From NCBI GenBank assembly GCA_903895475.1, contig CAITUF010000236.1, positions 1-12,359 of the forward strand: a DNA stretch of 12,359 nucleotides. The letters run 5' to 3'. The DNA comes from an uncultured Opitutia bacterium. Lineage in GTDB: Bacteria; Verrucomicrobiota; Verrucomicrobiia; Opitutales; UBA953. Shown piece after piece: positions 1 through 6,627 of this stretch (position 1 is the first letter of the stretch; the number at the start of each line of letters is the position of its first letter). The notes under the pieces are model-generated. The model did no database searches. It saw nothing but the letters and a program-made list of their open reading frames with translations, and was not told the DNA's origin. Made by a program: the position numbers and the translations under genes.

Positions 1-330
1 AGATTCATCGGCATAACCCATTTCCTTAACCAACGCCCGGAACCTAGCTTGCACTTTGTCCTGGAAAACCGCCAAGTCCTTCGGCCCCAGTTCCGGGGCG
101 TCCGGCCGCACGTTCTTAGACTCATCTAAATTAAGGGATGCAGAGCTGCGCAGCTTCACCCTCACCTGACCTTTTGCGGGAGGTGCCTGCGTCGGCTTCG
201 CCACTGGCGTAGCAATCTCAGCACGTCGACCAAGGTAGCGCAGCCCAAACAAGACGACGCCAAGAGTGAAGACCAAGCCCAGCAATAAACCGAGCCGGAC
301 GCGGGACGTCGGAGAGGGCTGGGGAGTCAT
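1..330 (-). CDS. Membrane-anchored protein of unknown function (N-terminal 110 residues, cut by window edge)
   Basis: An open frame begins with ATG at 330 and runs without a stop through base 1, so the C-terminus lies outside the window. A short polar N-terminus with two arginines (10 and 12) precedes a hydrophobic segment at about residues 13-30. Next comes a basic RYLGRR stretch and an Ala/Pro/Lys-rich linker (about 40-55). The remainder is soluble and charged, with a weakly helical end. This looks like a single-pass inner-membrane anchor with a downstream domain not visible here. The family is not recognised. There is no Shine-Dalgarno; TACGCT lies exactly 6 nt before the ATG (337-342). 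The gene diverges from the permease at 415 across an 84-nt gap. Confidence 0.7.
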   Translation of the reverse strand, partial: MTPQPSPTSRVRLGLLLGLVFTLGVVLFGLRYLGRRAEIATPVAKPTQAPPAKGQVRVKLRSSASLNLDESKNVRPDAPELGPKDLAVFQDKVQARFRALVKEMGYADES

Positions 331-379
331 GGGGAGAGCGTATGCTTGGGGCTACCTGTATAAAGCCGAAATGAGCGCG

Positions 380-408
380 TTGACCCAAACCCGCCATCGA
401 CCTATGCC
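380..408 (+). promoter_or_regulatory. Candidate promoter of the TauE/SafE permease gene, possibly leaderless
   Basis: TTGACC (380-385) is followed after 17 nt by TATGCC (403-408). The -35 matches five of six consensus bases; the -10 only three. The -10-like hexamer ends 6 nt before the ATG at 415, so initiation at normal spacing would fall on the start codon itself. No Shine-Dalgarno is visible. Confidence 0.3.
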
Positions 409-414
409 CTAGCT

Positions 415-1167
415 ATGGACCTCGCCCCTCACGTTTACGTGCTGCTCTTCGGAGCGGGGCTCTTGGGCGGGTTCATCGACTCCATTGCTGGCGGCGGTGG
501 CTTGATCACCGTACCTGCGCTGCTTTGGGCGGGGCTCCCTCCGCAGTTGGCGCTCGGGACGAACAAGGCCCAGAGTTCCTTTGGTACAGCGATCGCCGTG
601 AGCCGCTATGCCCAAGCTGGACTCGTCCAATGGGCAGAGGTCCGGCTGGCCGCACTGCTTTCTTTTCTCGGCTCTATGGGCGGGGCCTACGTCCTCACGC
701 TCATCGGCAACGATGCCCTGAAGAAAGCGATTCCTTGGATGCTCCTCGCGGTGGTCGTATATGTGATCGCCAGTCCACGGCTGGGCTCGACGACTACCCG
801 CGCGCGGATGGATGCCGTTCTGTTCTCATGGATCTTCGGCCTGACGCTCGGGTTCTACGACGGGTTCTTCGGGCCAGGCACAGGCGCCTTCTGGATTCTG
901 GTCTTGGTGACCCTGCTGGGCCAGGAACTCACGCGTGCCAACGCCTACACCAAGGTCGTTAACCTCGCTAGTAACCTCGGTTCACTCGTGGTCTTCGCTT
1001 GGCTTGGACACGTCGCCCCTTGGGTTGCCTTGGCCATGATCGGCGGCCAGCTCATCGGCGCGCGACTCGGGTCCGGGCTCGTACTCAAGCACGGTGCGGG
1101 GCTTATCCGCGGAGCTTTCCTTACGGTAGTCTTGGCGCTAATCGCCAAGCTGCTCTGGCCAGTTTAA
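415..1167 (+). CDS. TSUP (TauE/SafE, YfcA-like) family membrane permease
   Basis: The 250-residue protein is almost entirely hydrophobic helices, as expected for an inner-membrane TSUP transporter. It carries the duplicated family motif. The first copy is GFIDSIAGGGGLITVPALL (19-37), followed by LGTNKAQS (47-54). The second half has GFYDGFFGPGTGAFW (146-160), KVVNLASNLGSL (180-191) and a GGQLIGARLG segment (210-219). The YDGFFGPGTG form is typical of the YfcA branch. Its length is close to that of E. coli YfcA. TSUP members move sulfite, sulfonates, sulfoacetate or other organic anions; the substrate cannot be read from this sequence and no sulfur-metabolism gene is adjacent. The gene is monocistronic and convergent with the peroxidase gene, 14 nt away. 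Family is secure, substrate unknown. Confidence 0.93.
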   Translation: MDLAPHVYVLLFGAGLLGGFIDSIAGGGGLITVPALLWAGLPPQLALGTNKAQSSFGTAIAVSRYAQAGLVQWAEVRLAALLSFLGSMGGAYVLTLIGNDALKKAIPWMLLAVVVYVIASPRLGSTTTRARMDAVLFSWIFGLTLGFYDGFFGPGTGAFWILVLVTLLGQELTRANAYTKVVNLASNLGSLVVFAWLGHVAPWVALAMIGGQLIGARLGSGLVLKHGAGLIRGAFLTVVLALIAKLLWPV

Positions 1168-1181
1168 GAGACTAGTCAGGC

Positions 1182-1721
1182 TTACTTCAGCGCCTTCTCG
1201 ATCGCGGCTTGGAGCTCGGATGACTCAGGTGCAACGGACGAGTCGAAGCGGGCGAGCAGCTTGCCGTCTTTTCCAACGAGGAACTTATTGAAGTTCCAAG
1301 ACACGGGACCAGGGTGGCCAGCTTCCTTGCCCGTGAACGCGACGAACAAGGGATGGGCGGCCTTGCCCTTCACACTGACTTTACTGGTCAGAGGGAAAGT
1401 GACTTGGAAACGGCTGGAGCAGAATTTCTTGATCTCCGCCTCGGTGCCGGGCTCTTGGCCACCAAAGTCATTACAAGGCACGCCGACGATAACGAGGCCC
1501 TTGGCCTTGTACTTGCGATAGAGAGCCTCGAGGCCTTCATATTGGGAGGTATAGCCGCATGCGCTGGCGACGTTAACGACTAAGACGACCTCGGCCTTGT
1601 AGGCGGCGAGGGTCATCTCTTTGCCATCAATATCCTTGAGTGGGATGGTGAGCAGATTGGAGGATTCGGCGGCGTGCATAGAGAGGGTTAAGAGCGTGGC
1701 CAAGAGGGCGAGGAAGCGCAT
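1182..1721 (-). CDS. Exported glutathione/thioredoxin peroxidase (GPx family, cysteine type)
   Basis: The 179-residue protein starts with a signal peptide (basic start, Leu-rich core, MHA-A cleavage region near 17), so it should act outside the cytoplasm. The GPx fold follows. The peroxidatic cysteine is C55 in NVASACGYTSQY. The FGGQEPG motif supplies Gln89, and SWNFNKFLV supplies Trp142/Asn143, so the catalytic tetrad is complete. C55 is coded by TGC, not a selenocysteine UGA. A second cysteine, C101 in KKFCSSRF, sits where the resolving cysteine lies in thioredoxin-dependent plant and yeast GPx. This favours a thiol-peroxidase mechanism (inference). AGGG/AGGA lies just upstream of the ATG, but TAGGGT is also placed at -12 to -7. 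It reduces hydrogen peroxide or lipid hydroperoxides; the electron donor is not shown. Confidence 0.93.
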   Translation of the reverse strand: MRFLALLATLLTLSMHAAESSNLLTIPLKDIDGKEMTLAAYKAEVVLVVNVASACGYTSQYEGLEALYRKYKAKGLVIVGVPCNDFGGQEPGTEAEIKKFCSSRFQVTFPLTSKVSVKGKAAHPLFVAFTGKEAGHPGPVSWNFNKFLVGKDGKLLARFDSSVAPESSELQAAIEKALK

Positions 1722-1727
1722 ATCCTG

Positions 1728-1755
1728 ACCCTAATTGAAAACCCGCTGGAAGCAA
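1728..1755 (-). promoter_or_regulatory. Candidate promoter of the peroxidase gene, possibly leaderless
   Basis: On the minus strand TTGCTT (1750-1755) is followed after 16 nt by TAGGGT (1728-1733), which ends exactly 6 nt before the ATG at 1721. The TAnnnT pattern at -12 to -7 is the arrangement known for leaderless mRNAs in Deinococcus. The -35 half overlaps the hairpin that may terminate the upstream gene. Confidence 0.3.
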
Positions 1756-1759
1756 GCGG
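1738..1759 (-). terminator. Weak intrinsic terminator after the small helical-protein gene
   Basis: On the minus strand CCGCT and AGCGG form a 5-bp perfect stem around a 7-nt loop, followed after one G by TTTT (1738-1741). It begins 8 nt after the TAG stop of the gene ending at 1768. The short stem and four-T tract make it a weak candidate. Confidence 0.35.
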
Positions 1760-1767
1760 ACGGAGGA

Positions 1768-2067
1768 CTAGCGGCCCGTCAAGACCTCGACCGCGATCTC
1801 GTCCCAGACGGCGTCCGCCTGTGCCGGCTTAACCGATGGCCGGCCGGCCTCCGCGAACCAATAGCGGGCATTACTGAGGTCACCCTCGACCAGGTGTAGG
1901 AGTGCATGGATCCAGGCGCCATGGGCATCATCCATATCCTGCGCGATAGTATGTGACTTCTCCCAATCCCCTTTCTTGAGGTACCAGAGAGCGAGGGCGG
2001 CCTCGCCCAAGCCAGCCGGCGGACGTGCGTCTTTCAGCGCGGACTGCTTCAGTTCGGCAGGCGTCAT
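1768..2067 (-). CDS. Small helical hypothetical protein (99 aa)
   Basis: ATG at 2067 overlaps the stop of the upstream gene in an ATGA junction. GAGGAG lies 8 nt upstream (2076-2081), a good Shine-Dalgarno, so this start is preferred over the in-frame start at 2151 that would run deep into the neighbour. The protein is soluble, with no signal peptide. Its core reads ALWYLKKGDWEKSH...AWIHALLHLVEGDLSNARYWF. Two helical hairpins of this kind resemble a TPR/Sel1-like repeat. The HALLH..EGDLSNARYW words recall a conserved small hypothetical family in Gram-negative bacteria (from memory, not a search). No catalytic motif is seen. Being translationally coupled to the GYF_2 membrane protein suggests the two products act together or are at least co-expressed. 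Confidence 0.75.
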   Translation of the reverse strand: MTPAELKQSALKDARPPAGLGEAALALWYLKKGDWEKSHTIAQDMDDAHGAWIHALLHLVEGDLSNARYWFAEAGRPSVKPAQADAVWDEIAVEVLTGR

Positions 2068-2522
2068 CTCCTGATCTCCTCGATAGCGAAGCCAGCGCAG
2101 GCCAACAGGAGCAGCACCGTCCCCAGAGAACCCATGATGACGCCGAACCATGCCCGGCCTGCGCCTTGGAGGTGCGGCTGACGCTTCAGGTCACGCAGGG
2201 CCATGATGCCACAAAAGAGTGCAAACGGCGCCGGCAAGCAGAGGACCGAGAATAACGCTAAGTACCCCGCAGCGATGGCCCAGCCCGAGCGGTTAAGCGG
2301 AAGGACCATGGAAAGAGCGTAATCCACCGGCGCGGGTGGCACGGGCGGCGGGACACCATGGGATGGCGGGAAGAGCGAGGCTAACGGCTGCCAGTTAGAC
2401 ATACCTTCCGCCCAGGCAAGGTCACTGGGCAGTAACTCGCCACGGTTCAGCTTCGCCAGCACATCTTCCTGCGGAAAGACACCGAGTTGCTCACCTGCAC
2501 GGCTGACGTGGTAATGGGGCAT
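2064..2522 (-). CDS. GYF_2 (DUF4339) plus DUF4190 membrane protein
   Basis: The 152-residue protein has an N-terminal GYF_2-type domain (about 3-51): HVSRAGEQLGVFPQEDV, then LLPSDLAWAEGMSNWQPL, matching the usual pattern of a displayed item, a G..GP-like turn and a W..G...W motif. A proline-rich linker (about 52-65) leads to two transmembrane helices (about 79-105 and 118-147) separated by ALRDLKRQPHLQGAGRAW, the layout of DUF4190. GYF domains bind proline-rich peptides, so the cytoplasmic domain may recruit a partner; none is identifiable. ATG at 2522 is preferred to a TTG at 2534 because the domain begins immediately after it. It is the first gene of a two-gene unit with the 99-aa protein. 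Confidence 0.82.
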   Translation of the reverse strand: MPHYHVSRAGEQLGVFPQEDVLAKLNRGELLPSDLAWAEGMSNWQPLASLFPPSHGVPPPVPPAPVDYALSMVLPLNRSGWAIAAGYLALFSVLCLPAPFALFCGIMALRDLKRQPHLQGAGRAWFGVIMGSLGTVLLLLACAGFAIEEIRR

Positions 2523-2554
2523 ACAGCATCCCAACCTGTCGAACCGGGGAAGTC

Positions 2555-2571
2555 AAAACCTCGTGGCAAGG
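2555..2571 (-). terminator. Weak intrinsic terminator after the DUF423 gene
   Basis: On the minus strand CCTTG, a CCA loop, then CGAGG form a 5-bp stem (one G-U pair) directly followed by TTTT (2555-2558). It begins one nucleotide after the TAA stop of the gene ending at 2573, so it would close the clpC-DUF423 unit. The stem is short; confidence is limited. Confidence 0.35.
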
Positions 2572-2572
2572 C

Positions 2573-2920
2573 TTAGCGACGGCGCGCGACCCAAGCTAAG
2601 CTTAGCCAGCCGGCAATCAGCAGCGTGCCACCCAGCGGCGTGATGGCACCGAGCCAACGCGGTGCGCCCAAGGCCATCGCGTATAAGGTTGCGGCGAAGA
2701 TTAACGCTCCCGCCGACCAGAGGCGAGCGGGCCAAGCCGAGGGCGCGGCGATTGCTCCGACAGCCAACGCGTGGGATAGCAAGTAGAACGTCGCGGTCTG
2801 CCACCAGCCAGCGGCTTCAGGAATGAGGGCTAGCTGCTCCTTTAGGCCATGGGCACCGAAGGCCCCGAGTGCGACCGCGGTCGCGCCCAGGAGCCCTGCA
2901 GTGACCAGGCGACCCGACAT
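2573..2920 (-). CDS. DUF423 family small membrane protein (YgdD-like)
   Basis: The 115-residue protein has four hydrophobic helices (about 3-21, 42-60, 66-85, 92-110). It has the DUF423 hallmarks: ALGAFGAHGLK (17-27), a W.TA.FY..HALAVG segment (40-55), and GAITPLGGTLLIAGW (90-104). The usual FSGSLY word is FAATLY here. Function of the family is unknown; it is an inner-membrane protein. Its ATG shares the A of the clpC TAA stop (TAATG), so it is probably translated by ribosomes finishing clpC. A putative terminator follows at once, making it the last gene of the unit. Confidence 0.9.
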   Translation of the reverse strand: MSGRLVTAGLLGATAVALGAFGAHGLKEQLALIPEAAGWWQTATFYLLSHALAVGAIAAPSAWPARLWSAGALIFAATLYAMALGAPRWLGAITPLGGTLLIAGWLSLAWVARRR

Positions 2921-5475
2921 TAAGCCTTGGGCTCGGTATCAGCGCCCGACTTCTTCTGCGTGAAGACTAGGCCCTTCTCGCCCACCGAGACGATGACCGG
3001 CTCGTCCTTGTTATAGTCGTCGCGTAAGATGGATTCGGCCAACGGATCTTCGAGGAGGCGTTCGACCGCGCGGCGGAGCGGGCGGGCACCGTACTTTTCA
3101 TCCCAGCCGTTATCGACGAGGTAGCCACGGGCGGCTTCGTTTACGACCAACTTCACACCGAGGTCGAGGAGGCGCTTGGCGACCTTAGCGACTTCGATGT
3201 CGACGATTTTGGTCATGTGCGTCTTCGCGAGCTGCTGGAAGATGATAATATCCGTGAGGCGATTAAGGAACTCTGGCTTAAAGGCGCGCTTGGTCTCATC
3301 CATAATGCGCTCCTTTAGCTTCTCGTAGTCGCGGGTGGAATCCACGCCGACATCAAAGCCCACGGAGTTATTACGCTGTAGTACATCCGCGCCGACGTTG
3401 GACGTCATGATGATAATCGTGTTACGGAAATCGACCACGCGGCCGAGCGAATCGGTCAGGCGACCGTCTTCCAAGGCCTGCAAGAGCAGCTGGATGACAT
3501 CGGGGTGGGCCTTTTCGATTTCGTCGAAGAGCACCACGGAGTAGGGCTTCCGGCGGACCTGTTCAGTCAGCTGACCGCCTTCGTCATGGCCGACATAACC
3601 AGGCGGCGAACCGATCATACGGGAGACCGTGAACTTCTCCATGTACTCAGACATGTCGATTTGGATGATCGCTTCTTTCTCGCCGAACATACGCTCTGCG
3701 AGGGTGCGGGCCAAGAGCGTCTTACCGACGCCGGTCGGGCCGAGGAAGAGGAAAGAACCAATCGGACGACGCGGGTCCTTCAGGTCGGCGCGGGAGCGGC
3801 GCAACGCGCGGGCGATGACTTCGCAGGCTCGTTCCTGACCAATGACGCTGCCCTGCAGATCCGTCTCGAGATCGAGGAGCTTCTGGGTCTCCTTCTTCTC
3901 CATGCGGTTGAGCGGGACGCCCGTCCAATCAGCGACGATATGGAGCATCTCGTCTTCATCGACGATGATGCGCTTCTCGTCGCGCTTCTTGCGCCACTCT
4001 TCGAGCATCTTCTCGCGCTTGGCGCGGAGCTTCTTCTCCTGGTCGCGCAGATTGGCGGCTTCCTCGAACTTCTGGTGACGGGAAGCGTCTTCCTTCTGGA
4101 GCACGACCGCGTCAATGTCAGCCTGGGCCTTATCGAGCTCAGGCGGTAGGTTCAGCGAACGAATACGGGCGCGGGCGCCGGCTTCATCCATCACATCGAT
4201 GGCCTTATCTGGGAGATGGCGGGCGGTGATATAACGGTGCGAGAGGCGAACGGCGGCCTCAATGGCAGCATCAGTGTATTCGCACTTGTGGTGGTCTTCG
4301 TACTTCGAACGAATTCCGCGCAGAATGAGGACCGCGTCGTCTGGCGACGGATCATCCACCTTCACGGACTGGAAGCGGCGCTCGAGGGCGGCGTCCTTCT
4401 CAATGTGCTTACGGTATTCGGACAAGGTCGTCGCACCGACGCACTGGATTTCGCCGCGGGACAACGCTGGCTTGAGGATATTGGAGGCATCCATCGCGCC
4501 TTCGGCCGCACCAGCCCCCACGATGGTGTGCATTTCGTCGATGAACAAGATGATGTTCTTGGCGCGCTTGATCTCGTCCATGATCCCCTTGATGCGCTCT
4601 TCGAACTGGCCGCGGTACTTGGTGCCAGCGACCATGAGGGCGAGGTCTAGCGTCACGACCTTACGGTCGAGCAGGATTTCCGGAACAATGCCGGAAGCGA
4701 TTTCTTGGGCCAAGCCTTCGACGATGGCGGTCTTACCGACGCCAGCTTCGCCGATGAGGACAGGGTTATTCTTCGTCCGGCGGCAGAGGATCTGCACCAC
4801 CCGGCGGATTTCTTCCTTTCGACCGATGACCGGGTCGAGTTCGCCGGCCCGGGCCATCTCGGTGAGGTCGCGGCCAAAAGTCTTCAGCAACGAGAGACGC
4901 TCGCCTCGACCGGGGCGGCCCCCTTCTTCGCCGGAGCGACGCGGCGGCGGCGTATCTTCGCCATCGGACTTCTCCTCCGGCGGAGTGTCTTCCGACTTAC
5001 TTTCACCCTCAACGGAAGCGTTGGGGTCGATGTCGGCGAGGATTTCTTTGCGGCAACGCTCGAGGTCGACGTCGAGTTGCTGGAGGACACGGGCAGCGAC
5101 GCCCTCCCCTTCCTTCAGGAGCCCCAGCAAGATATGTTCGGTGCCAACGTAGGCATGACCGAGGCTACGGGCTTCCGTCACGGCATGAGCCATAACCTTC
5201 TGCACGCGAGGTGTGAGCGGAATGGTGTCAGGAGCCTTAGCTTCCTCCGGCCCTTGGCCGACCTGCTTCTCGACGGCAGAGCGGACACTCTTCAGGTCGA
5301 GGCCCATCCGGCCGAGGACATTGACGGCCACGCCTTCACCCAACTTGATCAGGCCGAGCAGGATGTGCTCCGTGCCAACGTAGTTGTGGTTGAATCGGCG
5401 CGCTTCGGCCCGGGCGAGCTCCACGACCTTACGGGCGCGGGGCGTGAAATTGTTGTTATTCTTGTCCTTGTCCAT
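2920..5475 (-). CDS. clpC: ClpC-type AAA+ unfoldase, ATPase subunit of the ClpCP protease
   Basis: This 851-residue cytoplasmic hexameric unfoldase feeds proteins to ClpP. Two Clp_N repeats (about 10-70 and 87-147) each contain the YVGTEHILLGL word. A charged Pro/Glu linker follows (about 151-190). AAA domain 1 has Walker A GEAGVGKTA (242-250), Walker B ILFIDEMH (309-316), the pore KYRG (287-290) and the LERRF arginine finger (365-369). A UVR-type coiled segment (about 465-500, HQKFEEAANLRDQEKKL) marks ClpC rather than ClpA/B. AAA domain 2 has GPTGVGKT (579-586), VVLFDEIEKAHP (647-658), the pore GYVG (626-629) and FLNR (736-739). VGF at 705-707 fits the ClpP-docking loop, so protease coupling is expected. 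Length is slightly above B. subtilis ClpC. No adaptor, McsB, CtsR or clpP is in the window. The leader is C-rich and lacks a Shine-Dalgarno. Confidence 0.98.
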   Translation of the reverse strand: MDKDKNNNNFTPRARKVVELARAEARRFNHNYVGTEHILLGLIKLGEGVAVNVLGRMGLDLKSVRSAVEKQVGQGPEEAKAPDTIPLTPRVQKVMAHAVTEARSLGHAYVGTEHILLGLLKEGEGVAARVLQQLDVDLERCRKEILADIDPNASVEGESKSEDTPPEEKSDGEDTPPPRRSGEEGGRPGRGERLSLLKTFGRDLTEMARAGELDPVIGRKEEIRRVVQILCRRTKNNPVLIGEAGVGKTAIVEGLAQEIASGIVPEILLDRKVVTLDLALMVAGTKYRGQFEERIKGIMDEIKRAKNIILFIDEMHTIVGAGAAEGAMDASNILKPALSRGEIQCVGATTLSEYRKHIEKDAALERRFQSVKVDDPSPDDAVLILRGIRSKYEDHHKCEYTDAAIEAAVRLSHRYITARHLPDKAIDVMDEAGARARIRSLNLPPELDKAQADIDAVVLQKEDASRHQKFEEAANLRDQEKKLRAKREKMLEEWRKKRDEKRIIVDEDEMLHIVADWTGVPLNRMEKKETQKLLDLETDLQGSVIGQERACEVIARALRRSRADLKDPRRPIGSFLFLGPTGVGKTLLARTLAERMFGEKEAIIQIDMSEYMEKFTVSRMIGSPPGYVGHDEGGQLTEQVRRKPYSVVLFDEIEKAHPDVIQLLLQALEDGRLTDSLGRVVDFRNTIIIMTSNVGADVLQRNNSVGFDVGVDSTRDYEKLKERIMDETKRAFKPEFLNRLTDIIIFQQLAKTHMTKIVDIEVAKVAKRLLDLGVKLVVNEAARGYLVDNGWDEKYGARPLRRAVERLLEDPLAESILRDDYNKDEPVIVSVGEKGLVFTQKKSGADTEPKA

Positions 5476-5495
5476 GGGATGGGTGGTGGGGTGGG
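5476..5495 (+). other. Canonical G-quadruplex motif abutting the clpC start codon
   Basis: Four G runs of 3, 3, 4 and 3 are separated by loops of 2, 4 and 1 nt on the plus strand, starting at the base next to the clpC ATG. Plus is the template strand for clpC, so the clpC mRNA carries the C-rich complement, not the quadruplex. Folding is predicted from the pattern only. Confidence 0.5.
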
Positions 5496-5497
5496 CT

Positions 5498-5507
5498 TGA
5501 GAGCCTG
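5498..5507 (-). promoter_or_regulatory. Leader word shared with raiA (clpC copy)
   Basis: CAGGCTCTCA lies 32 nt before the clpC ATG and matches 9 of 10 bases of CAGGTTCTCA found 33 nt before raiA. In both, the rest of the leader is nearly G-free (C/A-rich) and has no Shine-Dalgarno. A shared transcription-start or regulator-binding element is an inference. Confidence 0.3.
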
Positions 5508-5517
5508 TTAAGCAGTT

Positions 5518-5545
5518 ACTATGCCCAAGCCATTCGGGGCATCAA
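5518..5545 (-). promoter_or_regulatory. Candidate clpC promoter with an internal inverted repeat
   Basis: On the minus strand TTGATG (5540-5545) and CATAGT (5518-5523) are 16 nt apart; each matches four of six consensus bases. Transcription would start near 5511, giving a leader of about 36 nt. A perfect inverted repeat, ATGCCC and GGGCAT with a 10-nt spacer (5521-5542), spans the gap and could be an operator. It does not match CIRCE or the CtsR heptad repeat. The rest of the 150-nt clpC-nrnA gap showed no further convincing site. Confidence 0.4.
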
Positions 5546-5625
5546 GCGGGGACCCGTGATTGTAAATAACCTCGCCTTTTGCCTTTGCCAGCGGTCGGGC
5601 GGGCTGGTTTCTTCCACGCAACACT

Positions 5626-6627
5626 ATGGGAATCAGCATGCAAGCAGCCGGACCTGCCCTCCAAGGGCTCGTCCAAGGCCTCCAAGGCCAGAAAGTGGCC
5701 GTATTAGGGCACATGCGCCCCGATGGCGACTGCATCGGCTCCCAGGTCGCTCTCTGCCGCATCCTCTTGGCGGCGGGGGTCGACAGCATCTGCGTCAACC
5801 GCGATCGAGTCCCGCCGAACATGGTATCTTACACCCAGGGGCTCACCTTCCTCACGGGTGACCAATATGTCCCAGATGGCCGGGTGGCTGTCGCGGTCGA
5901 CTGTGCCGATGCGTCTCGCATTGGGCCCGACCTCTTGGACAAGTTCGGGGGCAAGCTTTGGGGTAACATTGATCACCACGCCTCAAACCCAGGCTATGCC
6001 CAGCACAACATCGTGGTAAAGACGGCTGCCGCAACTTGCCATGTGCTCGCCTACGGCGCGCTCCGCCAGAACCTAGGCTGCGACACCGCCACGGCCAAGG
6101 CCTTGCATCTCGGCATCGTGACCGACACCGGTCGATTTAGTTACGCCAGTGCGACCGCCGAAGTTTTCGCCTTAGCCGCCGAACTGATTGAACGCGGTGC
6201 GAATCCAGCGGAAACAAACTTCCTCGTTTTCGAGCATGAAAGCCGCGGCAAGCTCGAACTCACCAAGCGCTTCCTCAACTCAATTCAGTTTCACGAAGCC
6301 GGTAAAATCTGCTCCGGCGAACTCACCCAAGCTGACTACGCTGCGACAGGCACCACGAAAGAAGACAAAGAAGGCCTCGTGGAATTTCCCCGCTCGGTCG
6401 AGGGCGTCGAGATCGCCGTGCTAATGGAAGAAGGTCGGGACGGCGTTCGCGGCAGCCTACGTGGTCGCGACCCACGCCTTCGCCTCGATCTCCTTGCCGG
6501 CAAACTGAACGGCGGGGGCCATGTCCTGGCCGCCGGCTTCAATATGCTCGGCTGCACGCTGGCCAAGGATCGGGTGCGCATCCTCGGCATCGTGGCCGAA
6601 CATTACCGCGAGCATACGGCCCAATGA
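5626..6627 (+). CDS. nrnA: DHH/DHHA1 phosphoesterase, NrnA-like nanoRNase / pAp phosphatase
   Basis: The 333-residue cytoplasmic enzyme should degrade 2-5-nt RNAs and dephosphorylate pAp, by homology to NrnA. The metal motifs run in order: HMRPDGD (29-35), VDCAD (91-95), IDHHASN (115-121) and GIVTDTGRFSY (163-173). The DHHA1 RNA-binding domain ends with the glycine motif GGGHVLAAGF (296-305). All metal ligands are present, so it should be active. The N-terminus has an LQGLVQGLQG stretch coded by three TCCAAGG copies. ATG at 5626 has no Shine-Dalgarno; an in-frame ATG at 5638 is an alternative that would trim only four residues. It is the first gene of the nrnA-truB-ribF operon, diverging from clpC; its stop overlaps the truB start (ATGA). 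Confidence 0.93.
   Translation: MGISMQAAGPALQGLVQGLQGQKVAVLGHMRPDGDCIGSQVALCRILLAAGVDSICVNRDRVPPNMVSYTQGLTFLTGDQYVPDGRVAVAVDCADASRIGPDLLDKFGGKLWGNIDHHASNPGYAQHNIVVKTAAATCHVLAYGALRQNLGCDTATAKALHLGIVTDTGRFSYASATAEVFALAAELIERGANPAETNFLVFEHESRGKLELTKRFLNSIQFHEAGKICSGELTQADYAATGTTKEDKEGLVEFPRSVEGVEIAVLMEEGRDGVRGSLRGRDPRLRLDLLAGKLNGGGHVLAAGFNMLGCTLAKDRVRILGIVAEHYREHTAQ

Noticed and set aside
1555..1560. Possible selenocysteine in the glutathione peroxidase
   Set aside because: The peroxidatic position is an ordinary TGC cysteine codon, and the frame has no internal TGA.
2553..2804. 83-codon minus-strand frame overlapping DUF423
   Set aside because: It is out of frame within a gene with clear DUF423 motifs, and the translation is Arg-rich and featureless.
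3505..5511. Long plus-strand open frames opposite clpC (3505-4149, 4262-5152, 4705-5511; up to 296 codons)
   Set aside because: They overlap each other and lie wholly antisense to an unmistakable clpC. Their translations are low-complexity, without domains or ribosome-binding sites, the usual effect of GC-rich codon use.
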